Positions 44,235 through 56,487 of a stretch of DNA of 64,000 nt are shown in pieces. The stretch is from Diphasiastrum complanatum (taxonomy: Eukaryota > Streptophyta > Lycopodiopsida > Lycopodiales > Lycopodiaceae). Positions within the stretch are counted from its first letter, which is position 1. Every line of letters begins with the position of its first letter. The stretch covers positions 31,261,599 through 31,325,598 of the forward strand of contig CM055097.1 in assembly GCA_029204225.1 (NCBI GenBank), in the 5' to 3' direction. The translations under genes and the position numbers were made by a program. Below the pieces are notes generated by a model. The model made no database searches and was not told the DNA's origin. It worked only from the letters and a program-made list of their open reading frames with translations.

Positions 44235-45560
44235 TATAGAATATCTGACGAATCATCATGGGTATGATGTACTTGATCTACAGGTAGGTGTACCTTCAAG
44301 TGATACATGTTGTCTTTTCTTCTATCTTGTGTAATCAGTGTATTGGTGCTTGCATCAACAACATTGCATGCTTCGTTTGAGAACATTACACGCATCCTTG
44401 CATCAGCTATTCTTGCCACTAATAGCCAGTCCTGCTGCAGTGTAGGCATGAACAGAACATCTTCGAGTCGTTTGTCTTTGCCGTTTGTGTTGAGCCATAG
44501 TGAGCCAATACCATTCACTTGATGCTTTGATCTGTCTCCAAGAATGATAAATCTTGATGGATTTGCACTTCAAAAATCAGACATTATCCGTCTTGATGTA
44601 ACGAAGTGCGAGGTAGCTCCTGAATCAAGGATTATCTCCTGTGTGTCAGGTGTTGATACTGCACACGTGTCTGCACATATGTAGGCGAACCTTGAGCTTG
44701 TTTGTTTCTTGGGTTCTGGTCCATGGCTGCATGACCCTTCTTATGACAATGGATACACTCAATTTTTGGATTTAGCCAACATGAATCAATAGTATGTCCT
44801 TTGCGTTTGCATCTCACGCATATCTTCTTGTCTCCATTCTACTGTTTCGGCTTTCTTTTGTTCTTCCATTTGCCTTTGCTGGCTTCTTCTGCTTGCTGGT
44901 CTTGATCCTGCTTTCGGTCTAACTCCCTCTTAGTCTTGAATTGCTTAGTCTTCTCCTTGTTGTTGTAGAGAGCTTGGTCAGAAGCATCCTTGTGATCAAG
45001 GTTCTCTCGAGGTTCGACTTCTTCTCGAATCTCGACAACTGCCTTTTTGAGTGTCATGGATGGATCCTTTACTAGCAGCGTTCTTGTAGTCTGAAAGGAT
45101 CATGGTAAAGCTCTTAACAGATAGGTAAGTTGCTTCTCTGCTGATACTGCATTTTTTGCTTCGGAATTGTGTAATGAAAGGAACAGATTTTTCATCTTTC
45201 TGATAAAGGAGGTGAGGTCTTTGCCATCCCATTGCAGATTTGTCAGCTAATTCTCAAGTAGCATGATCTGACTACGTGATTTCGTCTGAAATCAAAGTAT
45301 CCCACATCTCTTTTGCCTTAGAGAGTGTACCAGGTCAAGAGTTAGGCTATCCTCGATGGATGATGATAACATGGCTACTGCCTTGTCATTCTTCTCTCTC
45401 CATTCACGTAGCTCCTTGCCTGTAGTTGTAGGCATCTCCTCGGTGCCATCTACCCAAGGAAATAATCCTTCTCGCTTTAGTATAAGAGAGGTCTTAATCT
45501 TCTATGCTAGGAAGTTAGATCCTGATGAGTCTTTGGAGAGTGAAGGGTTTTGTGTTGTGA
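44235..45560 (-). pseudogene. Copia G gag-protease remnant
   Basis: From 45560 downward: SLILKREGLFPWVDGTEEMP, KELREWREKNDKAVAML (gag), then NLQWDGKDL. Zinc knuckles CKRKGHTIDSC and CIHCHKKGHAAMDQ (last Cys lost) lie near 44720-44820. The protease box LDSGATSHF is near 44610, then VNGIGSLWLNTNGKDKRLED and VLFMPTLQQDWLLVARIADA. Homology stops where the Copia F LTR begins. The rest is not found on the other side of Copia F, so the order of events is unclear. Confidence 0.8.
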
Positions 45561-46639
45561 AGATTTTTGTGTCGCAAAGTTTGACCTTCTCCTTTTTCGT
45601 GTCGTTTGACCTTCTTCTGTTGTGTCGCAAACATTTTTGTTTCGTGAACATTTTTGTTTCGTGTCTTTTCGTCAGATTGGGAGTTGAGAGCTAGCAGAGC
45701 TTTGGTAATAGAAACATTTTGTTTCTTTAGAGAGCATTATTCCTCTTGTAGTTTGTGTAATGTGGAAATGCCACTAGGATGCCACCTAAGGAGCTCTCTT
45801 GCTTATTTAAGAGACTCCCTCTTTGAGAAGAGGAGCTTTTTATGCATTGTGTCTACTCCATGTCCAAATGAGAAGAGCCTCCACGAGTTTGATACAACAC
45901 TAAGCTCCTTAATCATGGCAGTTTTCTTGAGTGATGCTCCTATGATCATGCCCTTCCATCCTTTGTGTGTGGTTATGGATAATAGAGTGGATTAGTTATC
46001 CTGCTTTCCTAGAGTGGATTAGATTTCATTTCTTGTTTGTGGATTAATGTAGAAATCAACATTTAGGTAAACTAAATAGACTGGGTTTGTGATGTAATTC
46101 TTGCATATCCCCTTACAACCTTGTCTTGATGTTCTTGGGATGTCCAATAATCAAAAGACTGGTTGGTTTCTTGATTCTTGGACTTCTAAAATGTTGTCTA
46201 CTTTAGTTCATTTCTTGTTCTTGTTTTGTAGAATGTATGTGTATATTAGTTCTAGTTGTAAGAATATGATTGTAACTCGTTTTTGCAGCAAGGTAGTCGT
46301 AGAAACATGATTTGTTCACCTGGACTGTATGCTGATATGTAGGTTGAGCAGTTTGATTACATGTTTGGTTGTAAATGCATGTGATACAGTTCAAGAGTGA
46401 CCTTCCTTGGTGTCCTCTGACAAGTAGGACAATACTAAAATGTTCATCAGTCCATTCTGCCTGGTTTTGGGCAATGTAATAACAAGAAAACATCCAGAAA
46501 ATTCCCAGGAAGCCTGATAACAAGCAGAACCAACCTTGAAACTGTTTTGGAACAAGAAGAAAGAAACCAAACAAGAAAGAAAAGAAGCCAACAGATTCTA
46601 AAGTAGAGAATCTATCAATAATCCACATCAAGGACTATT
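45561..46639. other. No gene; probably LTR sequence of Copia G/H
   Basis: The left part should contain the 5' LTR of Copia G, and the right part, next to the 46640-46646 purine tract, the 3' LTR of Copia H. I could not define TG/CA ends. A 142-codon hydrophobic frame on the minus strand (46203-46631) lies inside this presumed LTR. Confidence 0.4.
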
Positions 46640-47540
46640 CCCCCCCTTAATATCGATCCATGAATACCTTGATCTTCAAACTTAGCGATGCACAGAATTT
46701 GTTATGTGCATCTATGCTCATCACCTTAATAAATACATTTACAGTCATGTATTGTATTTGACAATACTCTAAGCTTACCTCCTTGTTGAGAATCTTGCTC
46801 CTGACATAATGATATTTTACAGATTCTTTCTGGTCTCCTTCAGGATCTAGTCATAAGCAATTGATTCGAACACTATGAGATTCTTTAATGATGGTTTGGA
46901 ACTTGTCCAGACTTCATAAGATATTTTTATTGAGAAACCTTTAGTTGAGCATTTATTCTGAATATAAGTTGTAGTGGACACAACTTTAGCCCAAAAATAC
47001 TTAGGAGTGATGCGTGAACAAGCATACACTTAGACAATTCGCGGATTCTTTTTTCTCAACGATTCCATTGGACTGAGGTGAATAAGGAGTGATAAAATTT
47101 TGCTCAATGCCTTTGTTAAGACAATACTCTTGAATTTGATCAAGATGTATTCTCCATCATTGTCAATCCTTAGTGTTTTAATTCTTTTACTAGTTTCATT
47201 TTTAAAGAGGTTAAAATGCCTCTGATTTATGCTTTATAAAATAAGTGATGTTCTTCTTGAAAATTCATGAATAAATATAATAAAATATCTTGCACGTACC
47301 AACAATGCATTGGGCCACATATATCTAATGAACAATATCTAATATGTCTTTTGCTACATGTGGATGACTCTGAAATAATCCTAGCCTTCTTTCCGATAAA
47401 TCAACTTCAAGTAGACTAGTAGACTAATTTTCTTATCTGGATAATTGAGATTAAGAACTAAAGATTGTCAAAACATGTTTGAAATTAATGCATGATTTAA
47501 AGTTGCCAAAGTAATCCTTTTATTGACAAGATCAGTGACC
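46640..47540 (-). pseudogene. Copia H integrase and RNase H tail
   Basis: Integrase remnant from about 47540 to 46847, ending with RITPKYFWAKVVSTTTYIQN and YEVWTSSKPSLKNLIVFESI. Next to it, with no RT between: KYHYVRSKILNKEVSLEYCQ and IDAHNKFCASLSLKIKVFMD, the Copia tail. A purine tract of seven G (46646-46640) ends the element. RT is deleted. Confidence 0.78.
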
Positions 47541-47547
47541 CACAAAG

Positions 47548-48349
47548 ATTCCAAGCAAAATAAACCTGGAAATTGTAGGTATTGCAACAAACCTGACCAT
47601 TGGGAGCGTGAATGCTTCAAGAAACAAAAGGAGATAGAACAAAGGAAAGGCAAATGGCAAGCGGGCAATTATGCTGATCAACATCAATTTGATGATGATT
47701 ATTATAAAGAAAATTATGCTGATCAACATCAATACAATGATGATCAATATGAAGATGATACAGGTAAGAGTTCAAACTTGTTCACTATAGCATTAATGAC
47801 AAGTGATGAAGCCAAGGATACCTGGTACATTGATAGTGGTGCGTCCAAGCACATGACTTCAAGGAAAGAGTGGTTTTCAGAACTCAAGGAAACTCACAAT
47901 GGTGATGAAGTTGGACAAGCCGATGACAAATTGCTATATGTTAAAGGAGTTGGAGTGGTACCAGTGAAGTTAGCCAGTGGGAAGCTAAAGCGGATAAGCA
48001 ATGTGCAATATGTACCTGGCTTAGCTAACAATCTACTATTTGTTGGGACGATGGCTGATCAACAGCTCAAGGTTGAGTTTGACAACGACAAATGTCTTGT
48101 CAAAGACATCAAGAATCACTACAAAGTGATTGCGATAGGAGCTAGAGTCAACAGAAATCGACTCTACAAATTGAATGCGAGATCTTTTGCTCAAGCTATG
48201 GTAAGCACAATTGATTCTTTGGCATCAAAGGTTCGGTCATATTGGTGCTCAAAGTTTACAGATTCTCAAAAGAGGTAATCTAGTTATAGGATTGCCTGAT
48301 ATTTCTTTTGAAGGAAAAATTTGTGAAGGTTGCATTTTGGGAAAACAAG
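47548..48349 (+). pseudogene. Copia F-type gag end, protease and pre-integrase fragment
   Basis: An open frame with CRYCNKPDHWEREC (zinc knuckle), the acidic DQHQFDDDYY tail, the protease box WYIDSGASKHMT, VPGLANNLLFVGTMADQQ and RLYKLNARSFAQAMVSTIDS. A frameshift near 48220 follows, then GLPDISFEGKICEGCILGKQ. It is the same family as Copia F but on the plus strand and cut at both ends. The active-site DSG is intact. Confidence 0.88.
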
Positions 48350-49029
48350 TTTCTTTCCTTGCCTAACCTGAATCCAAGATCTAGCCAATCTAGCATCAAA
48401 GAGACGGAGTTAGTTGTCACGCATAGGTTCGTTTCCATGAGAGCGATAGTATAGTTCAGATTTCAACATGAATGGAGGATCTAACACTAACATCCATTAA
48501 CACTAAGCATTAACACTACATCCATTAACCCTACTTCCATTAATCCTAAATCCACAACAATGATAGAAACTTACTCTTCTCTCTCTCCCTTTCTCTCTCA
48601 CAAAAAGCGTAAGAAATAGCAATCCCAATAATGATCAAATCCAACAATTAGCAAATACAAAGGAAGCATGAGAAATGGAGGAAAAGAGAGGAAGAGCAAG
48701 GACATTCATCAATCCATTTCTAAAGAGAACCAATTTGCTTTATTGAAATGAGAAAATGAACATCAGAAACAACTCGAGTTGGTCTCTTTTTATAGTAGAG
48801 AGGAGGACCCTGGCCTCTGAATACTATTGGTCTAGTCTTGCCTCTCTTTTTATTCAAATTTAAAAATGTGTGGGAACCATCGAAATTGGAGGGAAACCCA
48901 AATTTATTCACTAACTTGACATTTAGGCCCTGCGACATTAAAAGTTCCGCAAAAAGGCCTGAAGTCCTTTATTAACTTTTAACTAATCAATCAAATAATA
49001 TTTGGACAAATTCTATTGAGGTGATTGCC
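48350..49029. other. No recognisable gene
   Basis: Contains a run of short repeats of the type CATTAACCCTA/CATTAACACTA (about 48490-48550) and a CT-rich stretch near 48575. It may be the internal end or LTR of Gypsy J. Confidence 0.35.
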
Positions 49030-50242
49030 TTGACAATGTTGGCATACTAGCGGTGGGAGCATTTCTGTATTACGCCTTTGTCCAATCATATTACGTTGTC
49101 ACTTGAGAAAATTCACATCCAAAGCTAGGGTAGATATGTTCTCATTCATCATGTCCATGTACCCTTTCAACATGGCTTTTACATTGTCTATCCCTGAGCT
49201 AGATCCAGTGCTCTCATATCCTCTCTCCACATGTACATTTCTAGCGGTTGTTGCTTGGATTTGCATTCCCTCTGAGTTTCTTGGTTGGTTTCTAGAAGGA
49301 TTATTTCTACTTTGACCTGGTTGGTATGGTTCTATAGTCTGTATTGGCACATAGGTGTTGTAAGAGTTTCTTTTTGGAACTGGGTTTGCTTCCCACATAT
49401 CACTCTTAAGGTTTAAACTATTTATGACCTATGATATTTTAGATGCTTGGGCAATAGCTATCTGTGCATTTTTTGCTACTATCACTTTTGCTACTGCTTC
49501 ATCTATCAACTGGGGATTGCTATGCCCTACTATCAACTGTAGGTCATTCTTCAATCCTCGCAGGAAGAAAGTCAGTAGTAATTGTGGCGGTAGTGCTACA
49601 GTAGCTCTTATTTGCCTCGAAAGTTCAGTCAGTCTTCTCAAATATTGTCTAACTCCTTCTCCTTCTCCTTGTTGAAGGGATGTCAAAGTGAACAACAAAC
49701 CATCAATAATTCTATGTGGGCAAATCCAGTCAGAATAATCTATGAAAGGTCTCTATATCTTCGATGGATTCGTCAGGTAGACTATAGTATCATTTCCTCG
49801 CAGTTACCGTCAAGGTAATGGTAAAGTACATCATAATATGGTGTGGATTTGTTATGCAGTTTATCATACAAGCGGTCCAAAATGCATTGATGTGGTCTTC
49901 AGCACTCTCATAAGGAGCTCCATGAAACTCAGGGGTTGTGCTTCTCAACTTTGGTAGGGGTTCTATATCAGCAGGAATTACTATAGGCTCAGTAACTTGA
50001 GCAGCCATTATTTCCGGTTGTGAATACTCGGGGGTTTGAAATAGGATATCAGGTATTTGAAATATGTCCCTTTCTGGAATGATCTCACGGTACTCAAGTT
50101 GTTCCTTTGGACTAGGCGGTGTTTTAGTTTCTGATGGACTTTCACCGCTAGTACTCTTTTGGGATCGAGGCAATGTCTTAGATATGCTTTTGGTAGTGAT
50201 CGAGGTTCTACTTCCGAGAAAATATTTTGGTGGGAGTGTCAC
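49030..50242 (-). pseudogene. Gypsy J gag
   Basis: 50242-49790: Ser/Pro/Lys-rich N-terminus, then PLPKLRSTTPEFHGAPYESA and EDHINAFWTACMI (start of the capsid-like domain). A frame break follows. 49698-49429: LTSLQQGEGEGVRQYLRRLT, FFLRGLKNDLQLIVGHSNPQ, the Retrotrans_gag second half. 49398-49099: Asn/Gln-rich linker. Near 49040: CQHCQGNHLNR, part of a zinc knuckle. Protease and RT are not found. Confidence 0.78.
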
Positions 50243-50486
50243 CTTCTCAATTCGTCATCGCAATGGAGGACCTATGTTGGTGGTTCTGGAAAAGTCCGAT
50301 GATCATTTATCATGAAGGGTTCTATTCAAACCATACAATACTAGAACCTCATGGATAATGAGCATTTCGCACACTGTAAATAGTCACAAGGGTCGACTAC
50401 AATTGAAGTATGAGTAGTCAAGTTCAGGTAATAAAGACATACTTATCTTGAGTTCAGATCAGAAGGTTGCATCCAACAAAGTTTCA

Positions 50487-50500
50487 CGTCAGGTTCACCA
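50487..50500 (-). other. Gypsy J primer binding site candidate
   Basis: The minus strand reads TGGTGAACCTGACG one base inside an LTR-like end CCCTAACA. It does not match initiator tRNA-Met; I cannot name the tRNA. Confidence 0.5.
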
Positions 50501-50501
50501 A

Positions 50502-52177
50502 TGTTAGGGATTTTTCCGATAGGGGATTGGTCCCGCCAGAAAGCCCCAACAAATAAAAGGGCCCACACTGCCCTTACGCTAGTGACTAGGTTCTATTATC
50601 GCTTCCAACCCTGGGAGTTGTCTTAATCACCCCGTACTCCCCAATCAATGAGAGTTTTCCAGGCTCTCAGAAGTATGATTGCAAGGAGATCGACTATTGA
50701 GTCCTCAAAGTTCTTCTCAATGTGGTAGAGTGAGAGAATGACTTCTCGTCATTCTATGAGGTCAGTAGAATATAAAACCGTCTTTGGAACCAAGTACTAA
50801 CTGAACCTTAGATATGGTAAGTAATGGTCCAGAAGAGTAGTAAAATAGTTACATGTCTTGTTCGTTCATAGTCGAGGATAGGTAAAATAAAGGGTTCACG
50901 AGATCCAAGGATCTCCCCTAGATGTTCAGCACCAAAGATTGACACAATACATTGAATGTAAGTAATTTTTTGCCCAATAAGTATTGTAATACTCAAGTAC
51001 GGTGATTGTGCATAGGGAATATTTTGACCAAGTGGTATATCTGGTCTAAAAATCTCATAGATAATCTCCTTTTTGAATAAGGGTCTCGTTCATCACACAC
51101 AATATTTCTGCTTTGGTTTGTGTTATAATATCTATTGCTTCCCTTTTATTGCATGTTATGTTCATCGAATGTCATTTACTCAAAAGATATTATGGCAAGC
51201 TTAATCTTGAGTAAAATGTTTTTTCCATTTCCAGCAAATTTTCACACTTTAGAATTCGTTTCATCATAATAGGTGAATGATTGTCAACAAGTATGCAATA
51301 AAAGGTTTTCGAGACATTTTTTATTATTTCATACATTTACAATGTGTACAATGTCTAAGATCATTTGGGAGTCTATGTATAGGATGAAATCAATCACTTC
51401 CCTTGTATTTTCCAACAAGGGTGTGATTGAATAAGAAAAACTCAAAAACAAAAAGGGCAAGATGCTACTTGTATATTCCGACAAGTATCATTGAGTCCAC
51501 CTATGTGAAAAATATATGGGGTTAGTTCTAGGGTATAGGGAATATTCCAACCTGCATAGTCATTTAGATGACCTTCTCTCTATATTCCAAGAGAGTTGGC
51601 TTATACAGCGTTAACTAAATCATATTTACAACGACAAAGCTCTAGACATAACCGACAATAATTATCATTTGTACAACAACAATATATATCAAAATATACA
51701 TTGCAATACTCAGGATTGATTTAGATTTTTCTAGATTGACTTGAAACTGAAAGTTTGTATAGCTAACACATTTTTTTCTTTTCATTCTCTTCTGTTTTTT
51801 CTCTCTTTTTCTCTCTAATTTTAGCCCACTCAACTCATGCTAATAAATACAGAAATGATAATTAAACAAGAGCTAGAATCCACAAATAAGCATAGATACA
51901 AATGATCGTTAGAAATTTATAAACCAGAAACTAAAGACACTATACACATTGAGAAAATTTAATTGTATGTGCATCAACTCATATAGTGCTGGAAGAGGTA
52001 GAAACGAAATACGTACCATCAAAGTGTAGAGTCATCGACTGCTTACTAATGAAATCTTAGTCACGGGAGGTATAAGTCTCGAACTAGTCTCCATGGAACG
52101 AACACGTGGGCATGAGCTCTAAAATATCAATGCTCAGAGATGTATAGGACTTTGTTGAATATCAGTTCACGGACGGA
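50502..52177 (-). mobile_element. Gypsy J 5' LTR start and unassigned sequence
   Basis: The LTR end is placed at 50502 from CCCTAACA next to the primer site. The other end could not be found, so the LTR length is unknown. The rest shows no coding motif. Confidence 0.35.
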
Positions 52178-52704
52178 TGAAAAACCATTAAGAGCAGGCG
52201 CTCAGATCTGAGCTTCAATGTTCGAGAGCTTCTTCTTGAAACCAGTATGGCAATAGGTGTAAGCCAATCTTCCAAAACATTTATAAAGCAGCACGTAGAA
52301 GAACCTGATGGTGATAGTGAGTCGACTGAGATTGTAGGTAGGCCAGCATCACAAAGCATGCATGCAAAAGATGGCACTCAGAATACAATCGTGAATGTAT
52401 GAGGATTCAACTCCCAGAGACCGGAACATTATGAATACATGAAGCGTTACTCTAATCTCGTGGAAGTCATCTTTGTCCTAGCCATTAAGGTGAGTTTCAA
52501 CTACACCGACGGTCTGACAGCAGAAAGATCAGTGATGGTAGTATGTTAATGGCTGACCACTCTCCAAATTCATGATACAGATGTTGAGACTACATCGCTT
52601 ACCACCTACTTTATGCTTAGAGCCAAGAAACGATGCCATGAGTCACCAACCAGACTTCTGATTGAGGCGCATACTGAACTTCAGAAGACCCAGCGTTTCG
52701 TATA
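52178..52704 (+). pseudogene. Unidentified coding-like stretch, two stops
   Basis: One plus-strand frame runs about 175 codons with only two stops (near 52399 and 52547). Blocks include SFNVRELLLETSMAIGVSQS, HVEEPDGDSESTEIVGRP, EHYEYMKRYSNLVEVIFVLA and LLIEAHTELQKTQRFV. I recognise no family. The composition (mixed charged, few low-complexity runs) looks like real protein. Could be a decayed retroelement gag or a host pseudogene. Confidence 0.35.
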
Positions 52705-53339
52705 GTAATAATTTCTCATAAATTCATATATAGCATAGTTATTGGCCTATAGACATTTCTCGGATATCTGGATTTGGCAGACTTGAGTTCTGCAATTGAC
52801 AACTGAGAGAGCGTGATCTTGAGAAAGAAGTATTCTCTCCACGTAGATAGATTCAACTAACAGATAAAGAGATATGACTGGTTTCCAAGTTCTGCTTCCT
52901 TTGAACTTCATACGTAGGGAACAATAAACTCATGTGAGTTTATTGTATTTACTTCATGATTGTCTGTGGAATTGCCACGGAGAGATTGTAAAGCGTGAAG
53001 ACAAGATTCCTTCCATCAGTGGTTCTCAGACAATAGTAGCTCAGTCAACAGTGAAACTCATTTGCAATAAGTGAACTAAGGTTGCGATGATCTCTTTGGC
53101 ACCAAGGATGATTTGAGAGTCAACTAGTGACAGCGACGTTAGAAGGCAATCCTTTATGATGCGTTCAACTGCTCTGAAAAGCTCAAAGCTCGGCTCTCAT
53201 GTGAGGTTAGGAGTTAAACAACCGGAATGTATGAGAATTTTTCCTCCAAATTAACATATGATGGTTATGATCCAAAGCCCAACCATAAGAGAATCAGTGA
53301 AGTAGTTTGAACAGTGATGATGGGCCTGCTAAGATCAAT

Positions 53340-54010
53340 GATAGCAGGGGCGGCTTTGCATTCTTCTTAAAACTCCACGCCTTCATGATATCTTGGCTCT
53401 TATTTCTTTGCTCTCAGCAAGAGGTTCAACCGCACGTTTAGATCAGTAGCTTTCTTTTCTTCATAGTTAATACTGGTAGCAGTGAGAACTTCCATCCTAG
53501 TAGCGATGGTGGTAATTAATCGTTCTTGATCCCTCTAATTCTTAACCATGCTCAATAAGATAGTTTGCATTCTCAATCAAGTACAAAATGGTCTAGTCAG
53601 ATGGATGTTTAGTATGCATGGAGAGGTGCTCTGAGTGCAGATGATAGTTAAACGGCAATGATCATTTATACATCTGAGATAGTTGCGCCCAACAGCTACG
53701 ATGGAACTCATCATGGATATGTATTTGGGTAAGAGCAGTATGTACTCATTAGTTTGATCTGCTTCTCAGACTAGTCTTCATATTAGCGAGTTGAGAGCCC
53801 CTCATCAGTCGCTCAAAACCTTCTTCACCCTTTTCGAAGTAGCATTCCAAAAATTTTCGTGTGTATCTAATGCTTTCCTATGTGGTTTGCTCCTCTACAA
53901 CGATGGCTTTTCCTCCATTATTTTCCTCTTTGACGATTAGCATTTGTTTCTTTTCGGAAACTGAGGCGTCGGTGGCAGTCTCCATTACCCTCTCTCTGAC
54001 TCGCTTAGAT
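53340..54010 (-). pseudogene. Unidentified coding-like stretch, gag-like
   Basis: From 54010 down, one frame gives AAKNHERWALLSKRVRERVM, TDASVSEKKQMLIVKEENNG and RYTRKFLECYFEKGEEGFER with one stop (near 53880). Further stops follow, and a shifted frame has RMEVLTATSINYEEKKATDL. Charged, helical, coiled-coil-like. It resembles variable gag N-termini in style, but no zinc knuckle or capsid motif is visible. Confidence 0.35.
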
Positions 54011-55880
54011 AGTAATGCCCATCTCTCATGATTCTTAGCTGCGCTCAAGAGCATATGTTACATTTTGGTGCACTTCATAAATCAGAGATATCCTTTGGAA
54101 AAAGGCTACTCTCCTCTTATACTCTTTTCTATGTGAATGACCTATTACCTTCTCTTCAAAACCTCCCTTCAAAGTGTTATTTGGCCTTCCCTCTGAAGTT
54201 GTGTGTTTCCCGAATAATCTCGGTCTTTACATTTCATTTCCAAAGTTGCCCGATATGACTTTGCGGAACGAGTTTCGGGTATCCAAAAATAAATAAAGGT
54301 GATTTTGGCATTTGCCGACAGTTTCTATCATGAAAACTTCATACAGCTTTCCAAGTAGCACTCTGATACTCAAACTGAAAAATTGCATTGAAGTTTTCTT
54401 TGTTGAACTTCATCTGCAAAATCTTATGTGAATTTTGGTCCAACTTTCCTCTTGAAGTTTTCAGTAGCTCCTATTCTTCAAGTTTATTTTTAAGACTTGA
54501 ACCATTATCTATTTGAAGTCAATTCCTTCTCTTTGAAAGTGAAGTGCTAACCTTTTTCTTCATTTGTCAGGAACCTTTCCCCACATATGTCCGAAGTTTA
54601 ATAGGAGCAATTTATTGTCAGAATATTTGTCACCGTTTTTTACACGTGGAGTATCCAAAAGAGAATAAGGGCACTTTTGACCTAGGAATCTGTCTTCATG
54701 GAAGTCCTTTAGGAGTATCTTTTCCAACAACGTCTATCTTATGATCCCTAGTGCTTAATGACGTTCTCATCTTTCTGTCGGTTTTATTTTCATGGGTCTT
54801 GTTCTTATCCTCTCTGTGGAATATGTGTGACGTCATCATGATCCCTCTGAAGTTCCCTGTGTCTTTTCATTTTCAACACACTTCACAGGCTTGTGAAGGG
54901 TGGTAGCCATTTTTGATACACCTAGTAACTCCTCAACATTTTCATAGATCTATTACATAGACCGGTTCCTCTTCAAATAAGACCTTTTCTTCGATAATTA
55001 TCGAGCATATTTTTTAACCCAATAAAACACCGTATTTTTCACTTTGAGAACGGGGTTTTTTACTTGACATCTAGATAGAACCTTGAAACCCAATGTTATT
55101 GATGGAGATGAAAATTTTGACGGCCACTATCCAAATTTCCTATGTGCGTACTGTGTCGGTGACCAATTTTAGTAGAAAATAACCTGCCTGAAACATCTTG
55201 TTGATGGTTTTACTCAATTGTTAGTCTTATTCCCATTTCCGATGTATTTGAACTGTTCGATAGTGGTGCTGTTGTTGATGCTATGCTCCGTGACTGAGAT
55301 TTTCCTAGTCGGTAGGTGGGATCAAAACACAATGTGGTCTTTATTAACTGAATGTCATAAGTACATTGAAAGCGTTGTTTACATGCCTCTAAATTACTGG
55401 AAAAAATATTTACATAAATTTAAAAATTCTACTTTGGCCATTATTGGGCAGGCCAGATGCCCCAATGGTAATTACAGTTATGCAATAATCTACAATAATC
55501 AGCCATAGTAGCCCGATTTTATCATGAAAATTTTAAAAATTGTCATAATTCAAGTCTGATTTTTTATGATAAAAAACCGGCTAACAGGTGCTCTTGGATA
55601 GCTCTGGCCGAGTATCTTGGGGATTCATCGGAATCAGCCAACATGGATATTAAGTACTCCATTGTACGATTTTATTAGTTATGGCTTGCCATTTCAAACT
55701 AGGCCAAAAATGCAATTAATAACCTTGTCAGGGCCCAAACGCTCTAATTAGGACTTATGGAGTTAGTCCGTGGTGATTAACTACTTTTAGTGCATGAATA
55801 GGAGATTAAAAAAATATCATCACTATAATGCACCAATAAATAGATGAATTTAAGAAAACTCATGTATAAGCATGAAATGA

Positions 55881-55883
<3 letters not shown>
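54011..55883. other. No recognisable feature
   Basis: Short open frames on both strands with no known motif. It may be leader or LTR of the element whose coding-like part is at 53340-54010. Confidence 0.3.

Positions 55884-55959
<76 letters not shown>
55884..55959. repeat. (GA)n microsatellite, about 38 units
   Basis: Uninterrupted GA repeats of about 76 bp. The Ser-Leu repeat frame on the minus strand is a by-product. Confidence 0.95.
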
Positions 55960-55963
<4 letters not shown>

Positions 55964-56265
55964 CTTTTCTCCCATGCTTGTACACTATTCATAACAGGTC
56001 TGTGCCTAATTTTGAATCTTAGTTTCCCTCCAAAGAAACTTCTAGATCGAAAACCCTATCAACAATATGAATAGATTCAATGTATCTATCATTCAAATTT
56101 GAATGTGTCCAAACTTGACCTACTAAATTTCCCTCACTTTCTAAAAGTGGCAATTTAAAAATATTTAGACTAAAATAACTTTGAAATGTATATCTCTAAG
56201 TCTAAAATGCAAATTGGCCTCAATTGCCAAATACAAAAGATCAAACTAGTTTACAATTTCTCACA
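55960..56265 (-). mobile_element. Copia L 3' LTR, partial
   Basis: Minus-strand start TGTGAGAAATTG at 56265, directly after the purine tract GAAGAGGGAG (56275-56266). The far end was not found; the GA repeat may lie inside it. Confidence 0.6.
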
Positions 56266-56487
56266 CTCCCTCTTCAACTAGTTTTAGCATAGACTTTGAG
56301 AATACTCCAAGTGAAGTCCTATGCTTTGTAAACAAGTCTTTTCCAAGTGATTTGGTGAAGATATCAGCTACACATTCCTTTGAAGAGACATGTTGAAGCT
56401 CCACCTCCTTTGCCTTGACTTGTTCTCTCACAAAGTGATATTATGCCACCTCAATATGCTTGCTCCTAGCATGAAAAATTTGTAATA
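56266..56487 (-). pseudogene. Copia L RNase H tail
   Basis: HARSKHIEVA, a stop, YHFVREQVKAKEVELQHVSS, ECVADIFTKSLGKDLF and RTSLGVFSKSMLKLVEEGV. This is the usual C-terminus of Copia pol before the purine tract. Upstream pol is missing. Confidence 0.82.

Noticed and set aside
39376-44239. Clear target-site duplication for Copia F (ATTAG / TATAG)
   Set aside because: Only three of five bases match, and Copia G does not continue on the other side, so simple insertion into G is not shown.
46203-46631. 142-codon hydrophobic minus-strand frame that could suggest a membrane protein
   Set aside because: It lies directly downstream of the Copia H purine tract, in presumed LTR sequence; hydrophobicity comes from T-rich composition.
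55777-55992. Ser-Leu repeat protein
   Set aside because: Translation of the (GA)n microsatellite.
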